Below, one piece after another: positions 26,019 through 34,232 of a stretch of DNA of 64,000 bases. A program made the position numbers and the translations under genes. Position 1 is the first letter of the stretch, and each line of letters begins with the position of its first letter. The notes under the pieces were generated by a model. The model saw nothing but the letters and a program-made list of their open reading frames with translations, did not search any database and had not been told where the DNA came from. Origin of the DNA: Flavobacteriaceae bacterium (GTDB lineage: Bacteria > Bacteroidota > Bacteroidia > Flavobacteriales > Flavobacteriaceae); contig CP046177.1 of NCBI GenBank assembly GCA_014075215.1, positions 1,543,501 to 1,607,500 on the forward strand. Reading direction: 5' to 3'.

Positions 26019-26603
26019 TTAACAGTTATCTACTCTATTTAATTGCCATGTTGAAATACTTATTATACTTGTTGGTGAGTAATTTCCTTGATGTACCCAC
26101 ATGGCTCTTTTGTACGCATTACTACCATTGTACCAAGGACCGCAACCCTCGTGTAAATCAATTGTAATGGTAAAATTGCCGTTTTCTGGAATTTCAATGT
26201 TCATAGTACTATCGTAATTATTTCCATCATTACTACTATCCCAAACATATGTTTTTGTACCACCATTACCATATCCGGAACAACCTGTAGCTGTTATTGT
26301 AATATGACAATAACTCTGATTAATATTCTGATACAAGCTAGAAGGACTTGTTGCTTGTTGTCCATTTAAAATATTACCAACAGGCATGAAATTTCCCCAT
26401 GCAGGATTTCGGTTAGGTAAGCTACTCACATTGATATTACCTTGGAATAGTACTAAGGGAATTGTTCTTGTATCACAAGATGTACCACCACCTCCGCCTC
26501 CGCCTTTTCCTCCACCTTTTCCTCCGCCACTTGACATAAGGATAACTGAAAATAAAGGAAGCATAATGATAAATGTTACTTTTTTAAAAAACTTATTTTT
26601 CAT
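26019..26603 (-). CDS. Secreted Gly-rich hypothetical protein
   Basis: 194 residues. The signal peptide ends near residue 24, followed by a low-complexity stretch GGGKGGGKGGGGGGG and then a beta-rich domain with six Cys. It lies 11 bases upstream of the lipoprotein gene and is probably co-transcribed with it. No family is recognised. Confidence 0.7.
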   Translation of the reverse strand: MKNKFFKKVTFIIMLPLFSVILMSSGGGKGGGKGGGGGGGTSCDTRTIPLVLFQGNINVSSLPNRNPAWGNFMPVGNILNGQQATSPSSLYQNINQSYCHITITATGCSGYGNGGTKTYVWDSSNDGNNYDSTMNIEIPENGNFTITIDLHEGCGPWYNGSNAYKRAMWVHQGNYSPTSIISISTWQLNRVDNC

Positions 26604-26754
26604 TTTTAAAGTATTATTAAATTAATAAATCTACTACTTGTAATTACAACATTTTTTAAAGTGAGTAGTCAAACTTTTCAAAAGTCGCATAAAATAAGGT
26701 GGTTAGCCTTTCAATATATTTGTTTCATTTAACCGTTGTGTTGTTAGAGGTTGC

Positions 26755-26882
26755 TTACAACGGTTTGGCTATGAGTAGTTGCGTGGTTGAAACTTATTTT
26801 TGAAAATAAGTACTTACCCATAAAATTTGCAATGATTTCATAGGTAAGTATTTTAAGCAATTACTTATAGCCTTTGTTATGA
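26755..26882 (-). other. attC6-like recombination site
   Basis: AAC at 26759-26761 and GTT at 26876-26878. Outer arms GGCTATGAGTAG and ACTTATAGCC pair, and an inner pair AAATAAGTACTTACC / GGTAAGTATTTTA is visible. It is a divergent member like attC1. A MITE-like element lies between it and the gene. Confidence 0.65.
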
Positions 26883-26906
26883 GCTTTTTCTTTATTGTTT
26901 ATTAGT

Positions 26907-27098
26907 GGTGTCCGGGGAAATTTTCAAAATCATACTATTGCTACAAGAAAACACCCCTATAATCCCCTCAAGGGGATATTCGGTCGAGTCTCCCCTTGAG
27001 GGGAGAAACAGAGGGGTGTATTTCATAGTATCATAAAAATCGGCCAAATTTGGACATATAGCTGTTCTTTTTTATAATTTCAAATTTTCCCGGACGCC
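26907..27098. mobile_element. MITE-like element, 192 bp
   Basis: Imperfect terminal inverted repeats start GGTGTCCGGGGAAATTTT and end AAATTTTCCCGGACGCC. AGT flanks both ends (26904-26906 and 27099-27101). The interior holds nested palindromes (CCCCTCAAGGGG and CCCCTTGAGGGG). It has no coding capacity. It lies 5 bases beyond the stop of the gene at 27104-27469. Confidence 0.7.
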
Positions 27099-27103
27099 AG
27101 TGA

Positions 27104-27469
27104 TTATTTATCTAATGCTTTACTGTCAGAAGAATACTTGCACATTGTAGAATTATCATTTGGTCCATAATTATAATTTGTTTCAATGTATGAACCTCTA
27201 TCTCCGCGAAGAATGATATTTACTTTACTCGAGCTGTTCGGATAGTGATTGTCTCCATCACCATCATACCAGTGATCTTTATTCAGATTATATTTATACC
27301 TTGCCCCATCAGGAGCCTCTAATTCTAAAATAAATTTATCGAAATCGCTATTAACTTCTGCTACAATAGATGATTCAGCAGGTATGTTTATAGAATTAAA
27401 GTTGTAAGGAGAGCCTTCAATTAATTTCATATCGACTCCTAAAGCATTAATAATTGTTAATTTACCCAT
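27104..27469 (-). CDS. Hypothetical protein, 121 residues
   Basis: Soluble, no signal peptide, probably all-beta (MGKLTIINALGVDMKLIEG). The block WYDGDGDNHYP is acidic and Gly rich and could bind metal. No family is recognised. It is the only gene of cassette 6. The gap to attC7 (27470-27623) holds no convincing gene. Confidence 0.6.
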   Translation of the reverse strand: MGKLTIINALGVDMKLIEGSPYNFNSINIPAESSIVAEVNSDFDKFILELEAPDGARYKYNLNKDHWYDGDGDNHYPNSSSKVNIILRGDRGSYIETNYNYGPNDNSTMCKYSSDSKALDK

Positions 27470-27623
27470 TTTTTTTAATTTCTAAGTTGTTCCTACTCGT
27501 AGGCTTTTCGGAATACGCCCTGTTTTTTTGAATGGTTTCTATTCTCCATTGTGTTTTTCTCTTTTGTCACGTTGGGTGTTCAACCCTTTGGCTTTCGCAG
27601 AACATATATTATGTTTTAATTGC

Positions 27624-27821
27624 TCATAACGGCTAGTATATGAAAAGTAGCGCTGTTGAAAAGCGACAACTTTCGGATTAAACACAAGCCGAATTTTTAA
27701 ATTTACTAATTATTTTTGTTTTTGGAAATTTGTCAAATTTAAAAATTTGGTAACTTTCCAAAAATACCCGAACTTTGTTATTAGTAAAGACTCGCGCTAT
27801 TTTTTATATACATTGTTACCC
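27624..27821 (-). other. attC7-like recombination site (long)
   Basis: AAC at 27628-27630 and GTT at 27815-27817. Arms GTATATGAAAAGTAGCGC and GCGCTATTTTTTATATAC. The interior is longer, about 198 bp in all, and contains a second hairpin CAAATTTAAAAATTTGG. Together with attC10 it forms a long-stem subfamily. Confidence 0.75.
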
Positions 27822-27839
27822 ACAGGCTTTTTCGCAATG

Positions 27840-28787
27840 TTATTCATTCCGATAACTTATTTCACGTTCTCTTATTGATGTTAATATGTCATTTCTAAAT
27901 GTAACTTCTTTAATCCAATTTTCATTATTATTGAAGTCATATTCCTTGATTTCCGAGCTATATACTTTCCCACCTGAATAATTTAATTCAACTGATTTTA
28001 TCATTAAATCGCTTTTGTATTCATAGGTAGTTTTAGAAAATAATTTTCCATTTACATTAGTTATTTTTCTTTCGATTAGATTTCCAGTTTCATTGTATCT
28101 GAAATCTGTTTGAAAACCTTTTTTATAATTATTTACGGACTTTTTTCTTAAAATTCTGCCAGCAGAATCGTATTTGTAAGTTGTCGTTGTTTTCACGCCA
28201 TACGAATCACTAAATATTTCATTTCCTTTTAAGTCAAATTTGTAATTATCGTCTTTGTATAAATTTCCGTTTCCAAAAAATTCTTTTCTATTAATAACCA
28301 GATTTTGGTCGTTGATTTTGAATTTTATTATTCGGTCAACTTCTACACCATCATATTTGAAAACATAATTTGTAATTAAATTATCTTTATAACTAAAAGT
28401 CTCTTTGTGTTCGGTTGAGCCTTGATTATTGATAAGGCTTTTAACTTTACCGTTTTCGTTATACTCAAATTTAAATGTATTAGAACCAACTAAATATTCG
28501 TAGTCCTTAAATTCTAATACGTTTCCATTTTTGTCATATTCAGAATATGTGTGTTCTTCTAAAAGTTTTTGTTTTGCGTTTTCATCTAAATCATTGAAAA
28601 TAGGACTTCCTTTATAACCTTTTAGTTCGATGCTTAAAATATCCGAGTATGTATCTGAACTTTCGTTGTCATAATTTCCGCATTGGTCGCAAAAGTTTAT
28701 TTGACCTTGATTCCGATTATTTATGAATTCACTTTGCGAATAAACACAGGTTGAAATCATTAAAGCAATAAGTAATTTAAAATTCAC
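27840..28787 (-). CDS. Secreted YD/MORN-like repeat protein
   Basis: 315 residues with a signal peptide ending at CVYSQ. Repeated strands with YDKNGNV, YNENGKVKS, YDSAGRILRK and YNETGNLIE resemble YD/RHS-type or similar short beta repeats. It is probably exported to the periplasm or surface; function unknown. It is the only gene of cassette 7. Confidence 0.65.
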   Translation of the reverse strand: MNFKLLIALMISTCVYSQSEFINNRNQGQINFCDQCGNYDNESSDTYSDILSIELKGYKGSPIFNDLDENAKQKLLEEHTYSEYDKNGNVLEFKDYEYLVGSNTFKFEYNENGKVKSLINNQGSTEHKETFSYKDNLITNYVFKYDGVEVDRIIKFKINDQNLVINRKEFFGNGNLYKDDNYKFDLKGNEIFSDSYGVKTTTTYKYDSAGRILRKKSVNNYKKGFQTDFRYNETGNLIERKITNVNGKLFSKTTYEYKSDLMIKSVELNYSGGKVYSSEIKEYDFNNNENWIKEVTFRNDILTSIREREISYRNE

Positions 28788-28852
28788 GATATTTTTTTTA
28801 GCTGTCTCGTCCTGTCTCGTCCTAAAATAGGGCTACAGTTAATTATTAAAAT

Positions 28853-29710
28853 TTATGCTACATTTTTGTGCACGTAATTAGGTGTTTTATAATCTAAAGA
28901 TAAATGTAATCTTTTATTATTATATAATTTGATTGCATTTTTTGTTGCTTTTTTGGCGTGATTGATATTTGTAAATGTTTGGTCGAGGAAGAATTCATCT
29001 TTTAAAATTCCGTTAACTCTTTCGGCCATTGCGTTTTCGTAGCAATGATTTTCTTGGGTCATACTGATTTGTATCTTTTTTCTTTTCAAAATTTGAGTAT
29101 AAACATTGCTACAATATTGTATTCCTCTATCAGAATGATGTATGATTTCTTCGGTATTTTTAGTTTGATAAATAGCTTTATTTAAAGCTCTAACACAGCC
29201 TTTAAGTTCTAAACTATCACTAATATCATAGCCTACTATTTTTCTTGAATACATATCAGTAATAAGTGCTAAATAACAAAATCCATTTATAGTTCTTATA
29301 TAGGTAATATCCGAAGCCCAAACTTGGTTAGGTCTATTAATGATCAGGTCTTTTATGATATTTTTATATTTATAAAAACGATGGTAAGAGTTGGTTGTTT
29401 TAGAAGAATATTTTTTCCTTCTAATTAACAAATTATTTTCTTTTAAGATTCTAAATAACTGGTCTCTACCTATATTTATATTCTGTTTCCTAAAATCATT
29501 ATGTAAGGATTTCATTAGCTTTCTAGTACCTTCTCTGGGTAATGTTTTCCTGCTTTTTTTAACAAGCATTATTACATTTTGTTCTATTTGTTTTTTAAGA
29601 ACAAACCTTTTTTGATATTTGTAATAAGCATCTCTTTTTAACTCGAAAGCATTACAAATAGTAGCGATGGCGTACCTTCTTTTTTTTCTATTAATCGGTG
29701 CTATTTTCAT
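28853..29710 (-). CDS. IS3-family transposase OrfB (IS-3)
   Basis: 285 residues, identical to OrfB of IS-1. Confidence 0.93.
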   Translation of the reverse strand: MKIAPINRKKRRYAIATICNAFELKRDAYYKYQKRFVLKKQIEQNVIMLVKKSRKTLPREGTRKLMKSLHNDFRKQNINIGRDQLFRILKENNLLIRRKKYSSKTTNSYHRFYKYKNIIKDLIINRPNQVWASDITYIRTINGFCYLALITDMYSRKIVGYDISDSLELKGCVRALNKAIYQTKNTEEIIHHSDRGIQYCSNVYTQILKRKKIQISMTQENHCYENAMAERVNGILKDEFFLDQTFTNINHAKKATKNAIKLYNNKRLHLSLDYKTPNYVHKNVA

Positions 29711-30105
29711 TAAGGCTTTATGTTTAAGTTTTTTTTTAATTCTTCAACATTTTTATAGCCAAGATTTTCAGCAGCTACTTCAAGATAACTATCATTCACA
29801 AGTTTATCTAGATCCTTTTTAATAAGAAGATCTTTGAGTTGTTTTAGCTCTTTTTGAAGGGCTTTAATACGGGATAATTCGTCGTCTGTTTGCACGGTTA
29901 CACGGGTGTTCATTAAATCTTTACGGTCATATTTTTTAATCCATACGTTTATCGTACTAGATTGTATGCCGTAAGTTAAGGCAATTTGTCTTTTGGAATG
30001 GTTTCCTTTGGTAAGTTCTGCTAATACTTTGAGTTTAAAACTCTCACTATAACGTCTTACATATCCATCATTTTTATACATATACTTGTTGTTTTTTGTA
30101 TACAT
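29710..30105 (-). CDS. IS3-family transposase OrfA (IS-3)
   Basis: 131 residues, identical to OrfA of IS-1. Confidence 0.93.
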   Translation of the reverse strand: MYTKNNKYMYKNDGYVRRYSESFKLKVLAELTKGNHSKRQIALTYGIQSSTINVWIKKYDRKDLMNTRVTVQTDDELSRIKALQKELKQLKDLLIKKDLDKLVNDSYLEVAAENLGYKNVEELKKNLNIKP

Positions 30106-30128
30106 ATTTCAGGACGGGTCAAAATTAC

Positions 30129-30261
30129 ACACAACGATTTAGTATATGAAAAGTAGCGGACTTAAAAGCACTAACTTTTCAGTTTATTACCAATGCTAAA
30201 TTTACAAAACCAACTTTAAATGAGGCACTTAAATCGCTATTTTTTATATACCGTGTTGGCA
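30129..30261 (-). other. attC8-like recombination site
   Basis: AAC at 30133-30135 and GTT at 30255-30257. Arms GTATATGAAAAGTAGCGG and TCGCTATTTTTTATATAC pair with three plus-strand G-T wobbles. Its interior is nearly the same as attC11 and attC13. Confidence 0.8.
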
Positions 30262-30271
30262 TGAGTAATTT

Positions 30272-31090
30272 TTATTCAGATTGTTTTGTCGTAATTCCAA
30301 AATGTGCTATAGTTTTGTCCTCCTTTTTTGGAGTTAAAGGAACCCAAATATTTTTTTTAAATTCTAGTGATGTTAGCACTGCATAATGTGAATTATTATT
30401 ATCTGTTAGTTTACTATAACCAAAACCTAAGTTTTTTGTATTGCCTACCCATTCTAACGCTACAAATATTCCTTCTTTTGGAAAATTAATATTTTTATCC
30501 GTTATATCAATTGATAAAATTTTATTTTTCTCATTAATATCTATTACAATATTTTCGTTTAATATTTCCTTATTCGGATTTTTTGTTAATTTATTAACGC
30601 TTAATAAATGTGGTCTTACAGTTGATAACTCATTTCCAAATTTTTTTATTCTATAATGTAAATGTGTTATATATTCATTCTTTTTATTTTCATTCGGAAT
30701 ATACATTGCAACTATAACTCTATTCAAAGCAGAACGAATAAATTTCCCGTTTTTCTTGAAATAACCATATTCTATTTTTTTATTGCTTAAAGTTATTTCT
30801 TTTAAAGTAATTATTTTAGTATTTAAAAAAATAGTGTCTTTAATTTTACTAACAGATAGTATTTTGTCTTCAAAACCTAGTACACTAATTAACAAGCTAT
30901 CAGTTACATTATTGTTAATTAAAAATATTCCTTTATCATCTGAAAAAGTACCTTTTTTAGATTTTAAAAATTTAATATTTGCGTACGATATAGGCTTGTT
31001 ATTTTCAGAGTTCAATATTTTGATTTCTTTTTCTTGAGCACTTACTATAAAAATTTTTAATATTAATGAAAGTGATATTATTTTTTTCAT
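30272..31090 (-). CDS. Secreted carboxypeptidase-like regulatory domain protein
   Basis: 272 residues with a signal peptide (LSLILKIFIVSAQ). The N-terminal CarboxypepD_reg-like beta domain (about 22-100) has NNKPISYANIKFLKSKKGTFSDDKGIF. The remainder has no recognised domain. It follows a Cys-rich small secreted protein gene and a terminator hairpin. The export destination is probably the periplasm or outer membrane. Confidence 0.75.
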   Translation of the reverse strand: MKKIISLSLILKIFIVSAQEKEIKILNSENNKPISYANIKFLKSKKGTFSDDKGIFLINNNVTDSLLISVLGFEDKILSVSKIKDTIFLNTKIITLKEITLSNKKIEYGYFKKNGKFIRSALNRVIVAMYIPNENKKNEYITHLHYRIKKFGNELSTVRPHLLSVNKLTKNPNKEILNENIVIDINEKNKILSIDITDKNINFPKEGIFVALEWVGNTKNLGFGYSKLTDNNNSHYAVLTSLEFKKNIWVPLTPKKEDKTIAHFGITTKQSE

Positions 31091-31106
31091 ATTAAAGTTT
31101 TTTAAC

Positions 31107-31133
31107 CCTCACTTTATTTTTTATAAAGTGAGG
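31107..31133 (-). terminator. Stem-loop after the small Cys-rich gene
   Basis: A perfect 11-bp stem, CCTCACTTTAT with ATAAAGTGAGG, has a 5-base loop and is followed on the minus strand by GTTAAAAAAC. It lies 22 bases after the stop of the small gene. Confidence 0.7.
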
Positions 31134-31155
31134 ATTGGTTTATTATTAAAACGTA

Positions 31156-31413
31156 TTAACAACCACTACAATCAATTGTTAATGATGTTAATTCTGAACT
31201 AGTTTCAATCCAAAAAACATAGTATGAAGTGTAACAAACTGTTGTAGTACAACAGCTACCTCCATTACCATAGGATTCTACACAGTTTGTTTCTGAACCC
31301 CAAAATCTTCTCATAGATTCATCTGGGTTACTAGATTTAAAAGACATTAAACCTAAAGCAAAGAATACAAGTAAAAATGTTATTCTTGCAGGTTTATTAA
31401 AAAGTGATTTCAT
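31156..31413 (-). CDS. Small secreted Cys-rich protein
   Basis: 85 residues. The hydrophobic N-terminus (about 10-27) is a signal or anchor. The mature part has six Cys (TNCVES, GSCCTTTVCY, TIDCSGC), and the C-terminus is CSGC. It is the first gene of cassette 8, followed by a terminator hairpin, the same layout as the bacteriocin precursors, but there is no Gly-Gly leader. Function unknown. The gap 31414-31621 has no convincing gene. Confidence 0.7.
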   Translation of the reverse strand: MKSLFNKPARITFLLVFFALGLMSFKSSNPDESMRRFWGSETNCVESYGNGGSCCTTTVCYTSYYVFWIETSSELTSLTIDCSGC

Positions 31414-31661
31414 ATTTATTTCATTTTTAAATTACTAAACATTTTGGGTTTTATGAAAAACTTAAATTTTCTGAGAGGCTTTTTCTCCCAAAACATTACT
31501 TTTGCAATCCTCATATTTGATTAATTTTGTTTACTTCATAAGCAAATCCGTTTTTAGTTAATATTTCTGCAATTATTTTCTTTAATCTTTTTTCGAATAG
31601 AGGTTTTTTCGTTCCTCTTTATGTCTCGTCCTAAAATAGGGCTACAGTTAATTATTAAAAT

Positions 31662-32519
31662 TTATGCTACATTTTTGTGCACGTAATTAGGTGTTTTATA
31701 ATCTAAAGATAAATGTAATCTTTTATTATTATATAATTTGATTGCATTTTTTGTTGCTTTTTTGGCGTGATTGATATTTGTAAATGTTTGGTCGAGGAAG
31801 AATTCATCTTTTAAAATTCCGTTAACTCTTTCGGCCATTGCGTTTTCGTAGCAATGATTTTCTTGGGTCATACTGATTTGTATCTTTTTTCTTTTCAAAA
31901 TTTGAGTATAAACATTGCTACAATATTGTATTCCTCTATCAGAATGATGTATGATTTCTTCGGTATTTTTAGTTTGATAAATAGCTTTATTTAAAGCTCT
32001 AACACAGCCTTTAAGTTCTAAACTATCACTAATATCATAGCCTACTATTTTTCTTGAATACATATCAGTAATAAGTGCTAAATAACAAAATCCATTTATA
32101 GTTCTTATATAGGTAATATCCGAAGCCCAAACTTGGTTAGGTCTATTAATGATCAGGTCTTTTATGATATTTTTATATTTATAAAAACGATGGTAAGAGT
32201 TGGTTGTTTTAGAAGAATATTTTTTCCTTCTAATTAACAAATTATTTTCTTTTAAGATTCTAAATAACTGGTCTCTACCTATATTTATATTCTGTTTCCT
32301 AAAATCATTATGTAAGGATTTCATTAGCTTTCTAGTACCTTCTCTGGGTAATGTTTTCCTGCTTTTTTTAACAAGCATTATTACATTTTGTTCTATTTGT
32401 TTTTTAAGAACAAACCTTTTTTGATATTTGTAATAAGCATCTCTTTTTAACTCGAAAGCATTACAAATAGTAGCGATGGCGTACCTTCTTTTTTTTCTAT
32501 TAATCGGTGCTATTTTCAT
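31662..32519 (-). CDS. IS3-family transposase OrfB (IS-4)
   Basis: 285 residues, identical to OrfB of IS-1. Confidence 0.93.
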   Translation of the reverse strand: MKIAPINRKKRRYAIATICNAFELKRDAYYKYQKRFVLKKQIEQNVIMLVKKSRKTLPREGTRKLMKSLHNDFRKQNINIGRDQLFRILKENNLLIRRKKYSSKTTNSYHRFYKYKNIIKDLIINRPNQVWASDITYIRTINGFCYLALITDMYSRKIVGYDISDSLELKGCVRALNKAIYQTKNTEEIIHHSDRGIQYCSNVYTQILKRKKIQISMTQENHCYENAMAERVNGILKDEFFLDQTFTNINHAKKATKNAIKLYNNKRLHLSLDYKTPNYVHKNVA

Positions 32520-32914
32520 TAAGGCTTTATGTTTAAGTTTTTTTTTAATTCTTCAACATTTTTATAGCCAAGATTTTCAGCAGCTACTTCAAGATAACTA
32601 TCATTCACAAGTTTATCTAGATCCTTTTTAATAAGAAGATCTTTGAGTTGTTTTAGCTCTTTTTGAAGGGCTTTAATACGGGATAATTCGTCGTCTGTTT
32701 GCACGGTTACACGGGTGTTCATTAAATCTTTACGGTCATATTTTTTAATCCATACGTTTATCGTACTAGATTGTATGCCGTAAGTTAAGGCAATTTGTCT
32801 TTTGGAATGGTTTCCTTTGGTAAGTTCTGCTAATACTTTGAGTTTAAAACTCTCACTATAACGTCTTACATATCCATCATTTTTATACATATACTTGTTG
32901 TTTTTTGTATACAT
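32519..32914 (-). CDS. IS3-family transposase OrfA (IS-4)
   Basis: 131 residues, identical to OrfA of IS-1. Confidence 0.93.
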   Translation of the reverse strand: MYTKNNKYMYKNDGYVRRYSESFKLKVLAELTKGNHSKRQIALTYGIQSSTINVWIKKYDRKDLMNTRVTVQTDDELSRIKALQKELKQLKDLLIKKDLDKLVNDSYLEVAAENLGYKNVEELKKNLNIKP

Positions 32915-32937
32915 ATTTCAGGACGGGTCATTATTCG

Positions 32938-33069
32938 TGCCAACGGTCTTGTATATGAAAAGTAGCGGGTTTTTAAGCACTAACTTTTCGGATTGACACA
33001 GACCTTTATTTTATTATTTATCTTTCGTTTAAGCACTTAAACCGCTATTTTTTATATACGTTGTTGTGT
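32938..33069 (-). other. attC9-like recombination site
   Basis: AAC at 32942-32944 and GTT at 33063-33065. Arms GTATATGAAAAGTAGCGG and CCGCTATTTTTTATATAC pair with three G-T wobbles, and the interior contains CACTAACTTTTCGG. Confidence 0.8.
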
Positions 33070-33097
33070 TTTCGTACTTTTTTCCGCAAACTTGCTA

Positions 33098-33185
33098 GCG
33101 TTGGCAAAGACATACTCTTTTGCAATTTTTGGCTTGGGTGTCGGCTGTAGCGAATTGCAAATGTGTATGACTTTTAGCGTTGGCT
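33098..33185 (-). repeat. GCGTTGGC-flanked imperfect hairpin (R3)
   Basis: GCGTTGGC in direct orientation at 33098-33105 and 33178-33185. Arms CATACTCTTTTGCAATT and AATTGCAAATGTGTATG pair except at TCT/TGT, as in R1. The right GCGTTGGC encodes the last codons and stop of the nuclease gene at 33174. Confidence 0.65.
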
Positions 33186-34232
33186 ATTCCGTTCAGCTAT
33201 TATTAATTTCAGTTCGTCTTTACTTGGCAAGACTGTTTTGTACTTACTCGCAAATATCTGTTCATTGTTTTCAGGCAACGTATATTCCACAACAGATTCG
33301 TTCTTGTTTTGGCAAAGAACAATTCCGATTGTTTTATTTTCCTCCTCCAATCGAATTTCTCGGTCATAATAATTCACATACATCTGCATTTGTCCAATGT
33401 CTTGATGTTTAAGTTCTCCTATTTTCAAGTCAATCAGCACGAAACATTTCAAAATTCGGTTATAGAATACTAAATCAATTCTAAAATGTTTGTCGTCAAA
33501 TGAAATCCTTTTTTGTCTCGCAACAAATGTGAATCCGTTACCTAGCTCTAGCAGAAAATGTTCAAGTTTATCAATTATTTCTTGCTCTAATTGGCTTTCC
33601 GAATAATTGGAATGTTCTGGAAGTCCAATAAATTCCAAAATGTAAGGGTCTTTGATTGCATCTTTTGGTTTTTCTAGGATGAGTCCTTTTTCCGAAAGTT
33701 CTTTTACTTTGTCTTTATCTCTGCTTAAAACAAGTCTTGTGTATAAAGCTGAATCATATTGACGTTGTAATTCTCTTACGCTCCAATTATTCTTGAAAGA
33801 TTCTATTTCATAAAATTTACGCTCGTTTTCGTCATCAATTCGCATCAATTTTAAATAATGCGACCAACTTAAAATAAATTCGTCTTGTGTCAATTCCCTA
33901 GACGTTGTTTCGGAAATTGTTTTTGTAGAAATCCGAGACAGCGTTTCGGATTTTCCATAAGCCACATAAAAACGCCTCATATTTTCAAGATTATCGACCG
34001 AAAACCCTTTCCCAAACTCTTTTGTTAGTACCCTAGATAATTCTTTTAAAATTTGTTTACCATAATCTGCTCTTTCTTTTCCACCTTGTTCTTCTTCCAC
34101 TAACATTTTGCCAATTTCAAAGTACGTGAGTACCATTGTTTGGTTAACTGTGTGAACAACCTTGTTTCTTGCAGATTGTAATAAATCTACAATTTGAGAA
34201 TAGAATCTTGTATTTGAAGGTTTGTTTGTCAT
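33174..34232 (-). CDS. DUF1016/YhcG-family PD-(D/E)XK nuclease of the GHKL operon
   Basis: 352 residues. The DUF1016 N-terminal helical domain has GFSVDNLENMRRFY and NNWSVRELQRQYDS. The nuclease core is FRIDLVFYNRILKCFVLIDLK: an Asp, then DLK where the family more often has ELK, so the Glu position is Asp, which may still be catalytic. It overlaps the methyltransferase gene by 4 bases. It is the last gene of a four-gene operon. The C-terminal SQR is encoded in hairpin R3. Confidence 0.83.
   Translation of the reverse strand: MTNKPSNTRFYSQIVDLLQSARNKVVHTVNQTMVLTYFEIGKMLVEEEQGGKERADYGKQILKELSRVLTKEFGKGFSVDNLENMRRFYVAYGKSETLSRISTKTISETTSRELTQDEFILSWSHYLKLMRIDDENERKFYEIESFKNNWSVRELQRQYDSALYTRLVLSRDKDKVKELSEKGLILEKPKDAIKDPYILEFIGLPEHSNYSESQLEQEIIDKLEHFLLELGNGFTFVARQKRISFDDKHFRIDLVFYNRILKCFVLIDLKIGELKHQDIGQMQMYVNYYDREIRLEEENKTIGIVLCQNKNESVVEYTLPENNEQIFASKYKTVLPSKDELKLIIAERNSQR

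Larger units (their letters stand above)
28813..30121 (-). mobile_element. IS-3: IS3-family insertion sequence, copy 3
   Basis: 1309 bp. Its left end is preceded by a second copy of the terminal 10 bases, TGTCTCGTCC (28803-28812), and there is no matching 3-base duplication (AAA on the right). This indicates a rearrangement such as collapse of a double insertion. The right end is still exactly 11 bases before the AAC of attC8. Confidence 0.93.
31622..32930 (-). mobile_element. IS-4: IS3-family insertion sequence, copy 4
   Basis: 1309 bp, with the 3-base duplication TTA on both sides. The right end is 11 bases before the AAC of attC9. Confidence 0.95.

Noticed and set aside
31414..31621. Open minus-strand stretch TKKPLFEKRLKKIIAEILTK and onward, next to IS-4
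   Set aside because: About 34 codons look protein-like, but there is no start codon and a stop lies just upstream; restoring the pre-IS sequence does not supply a start.
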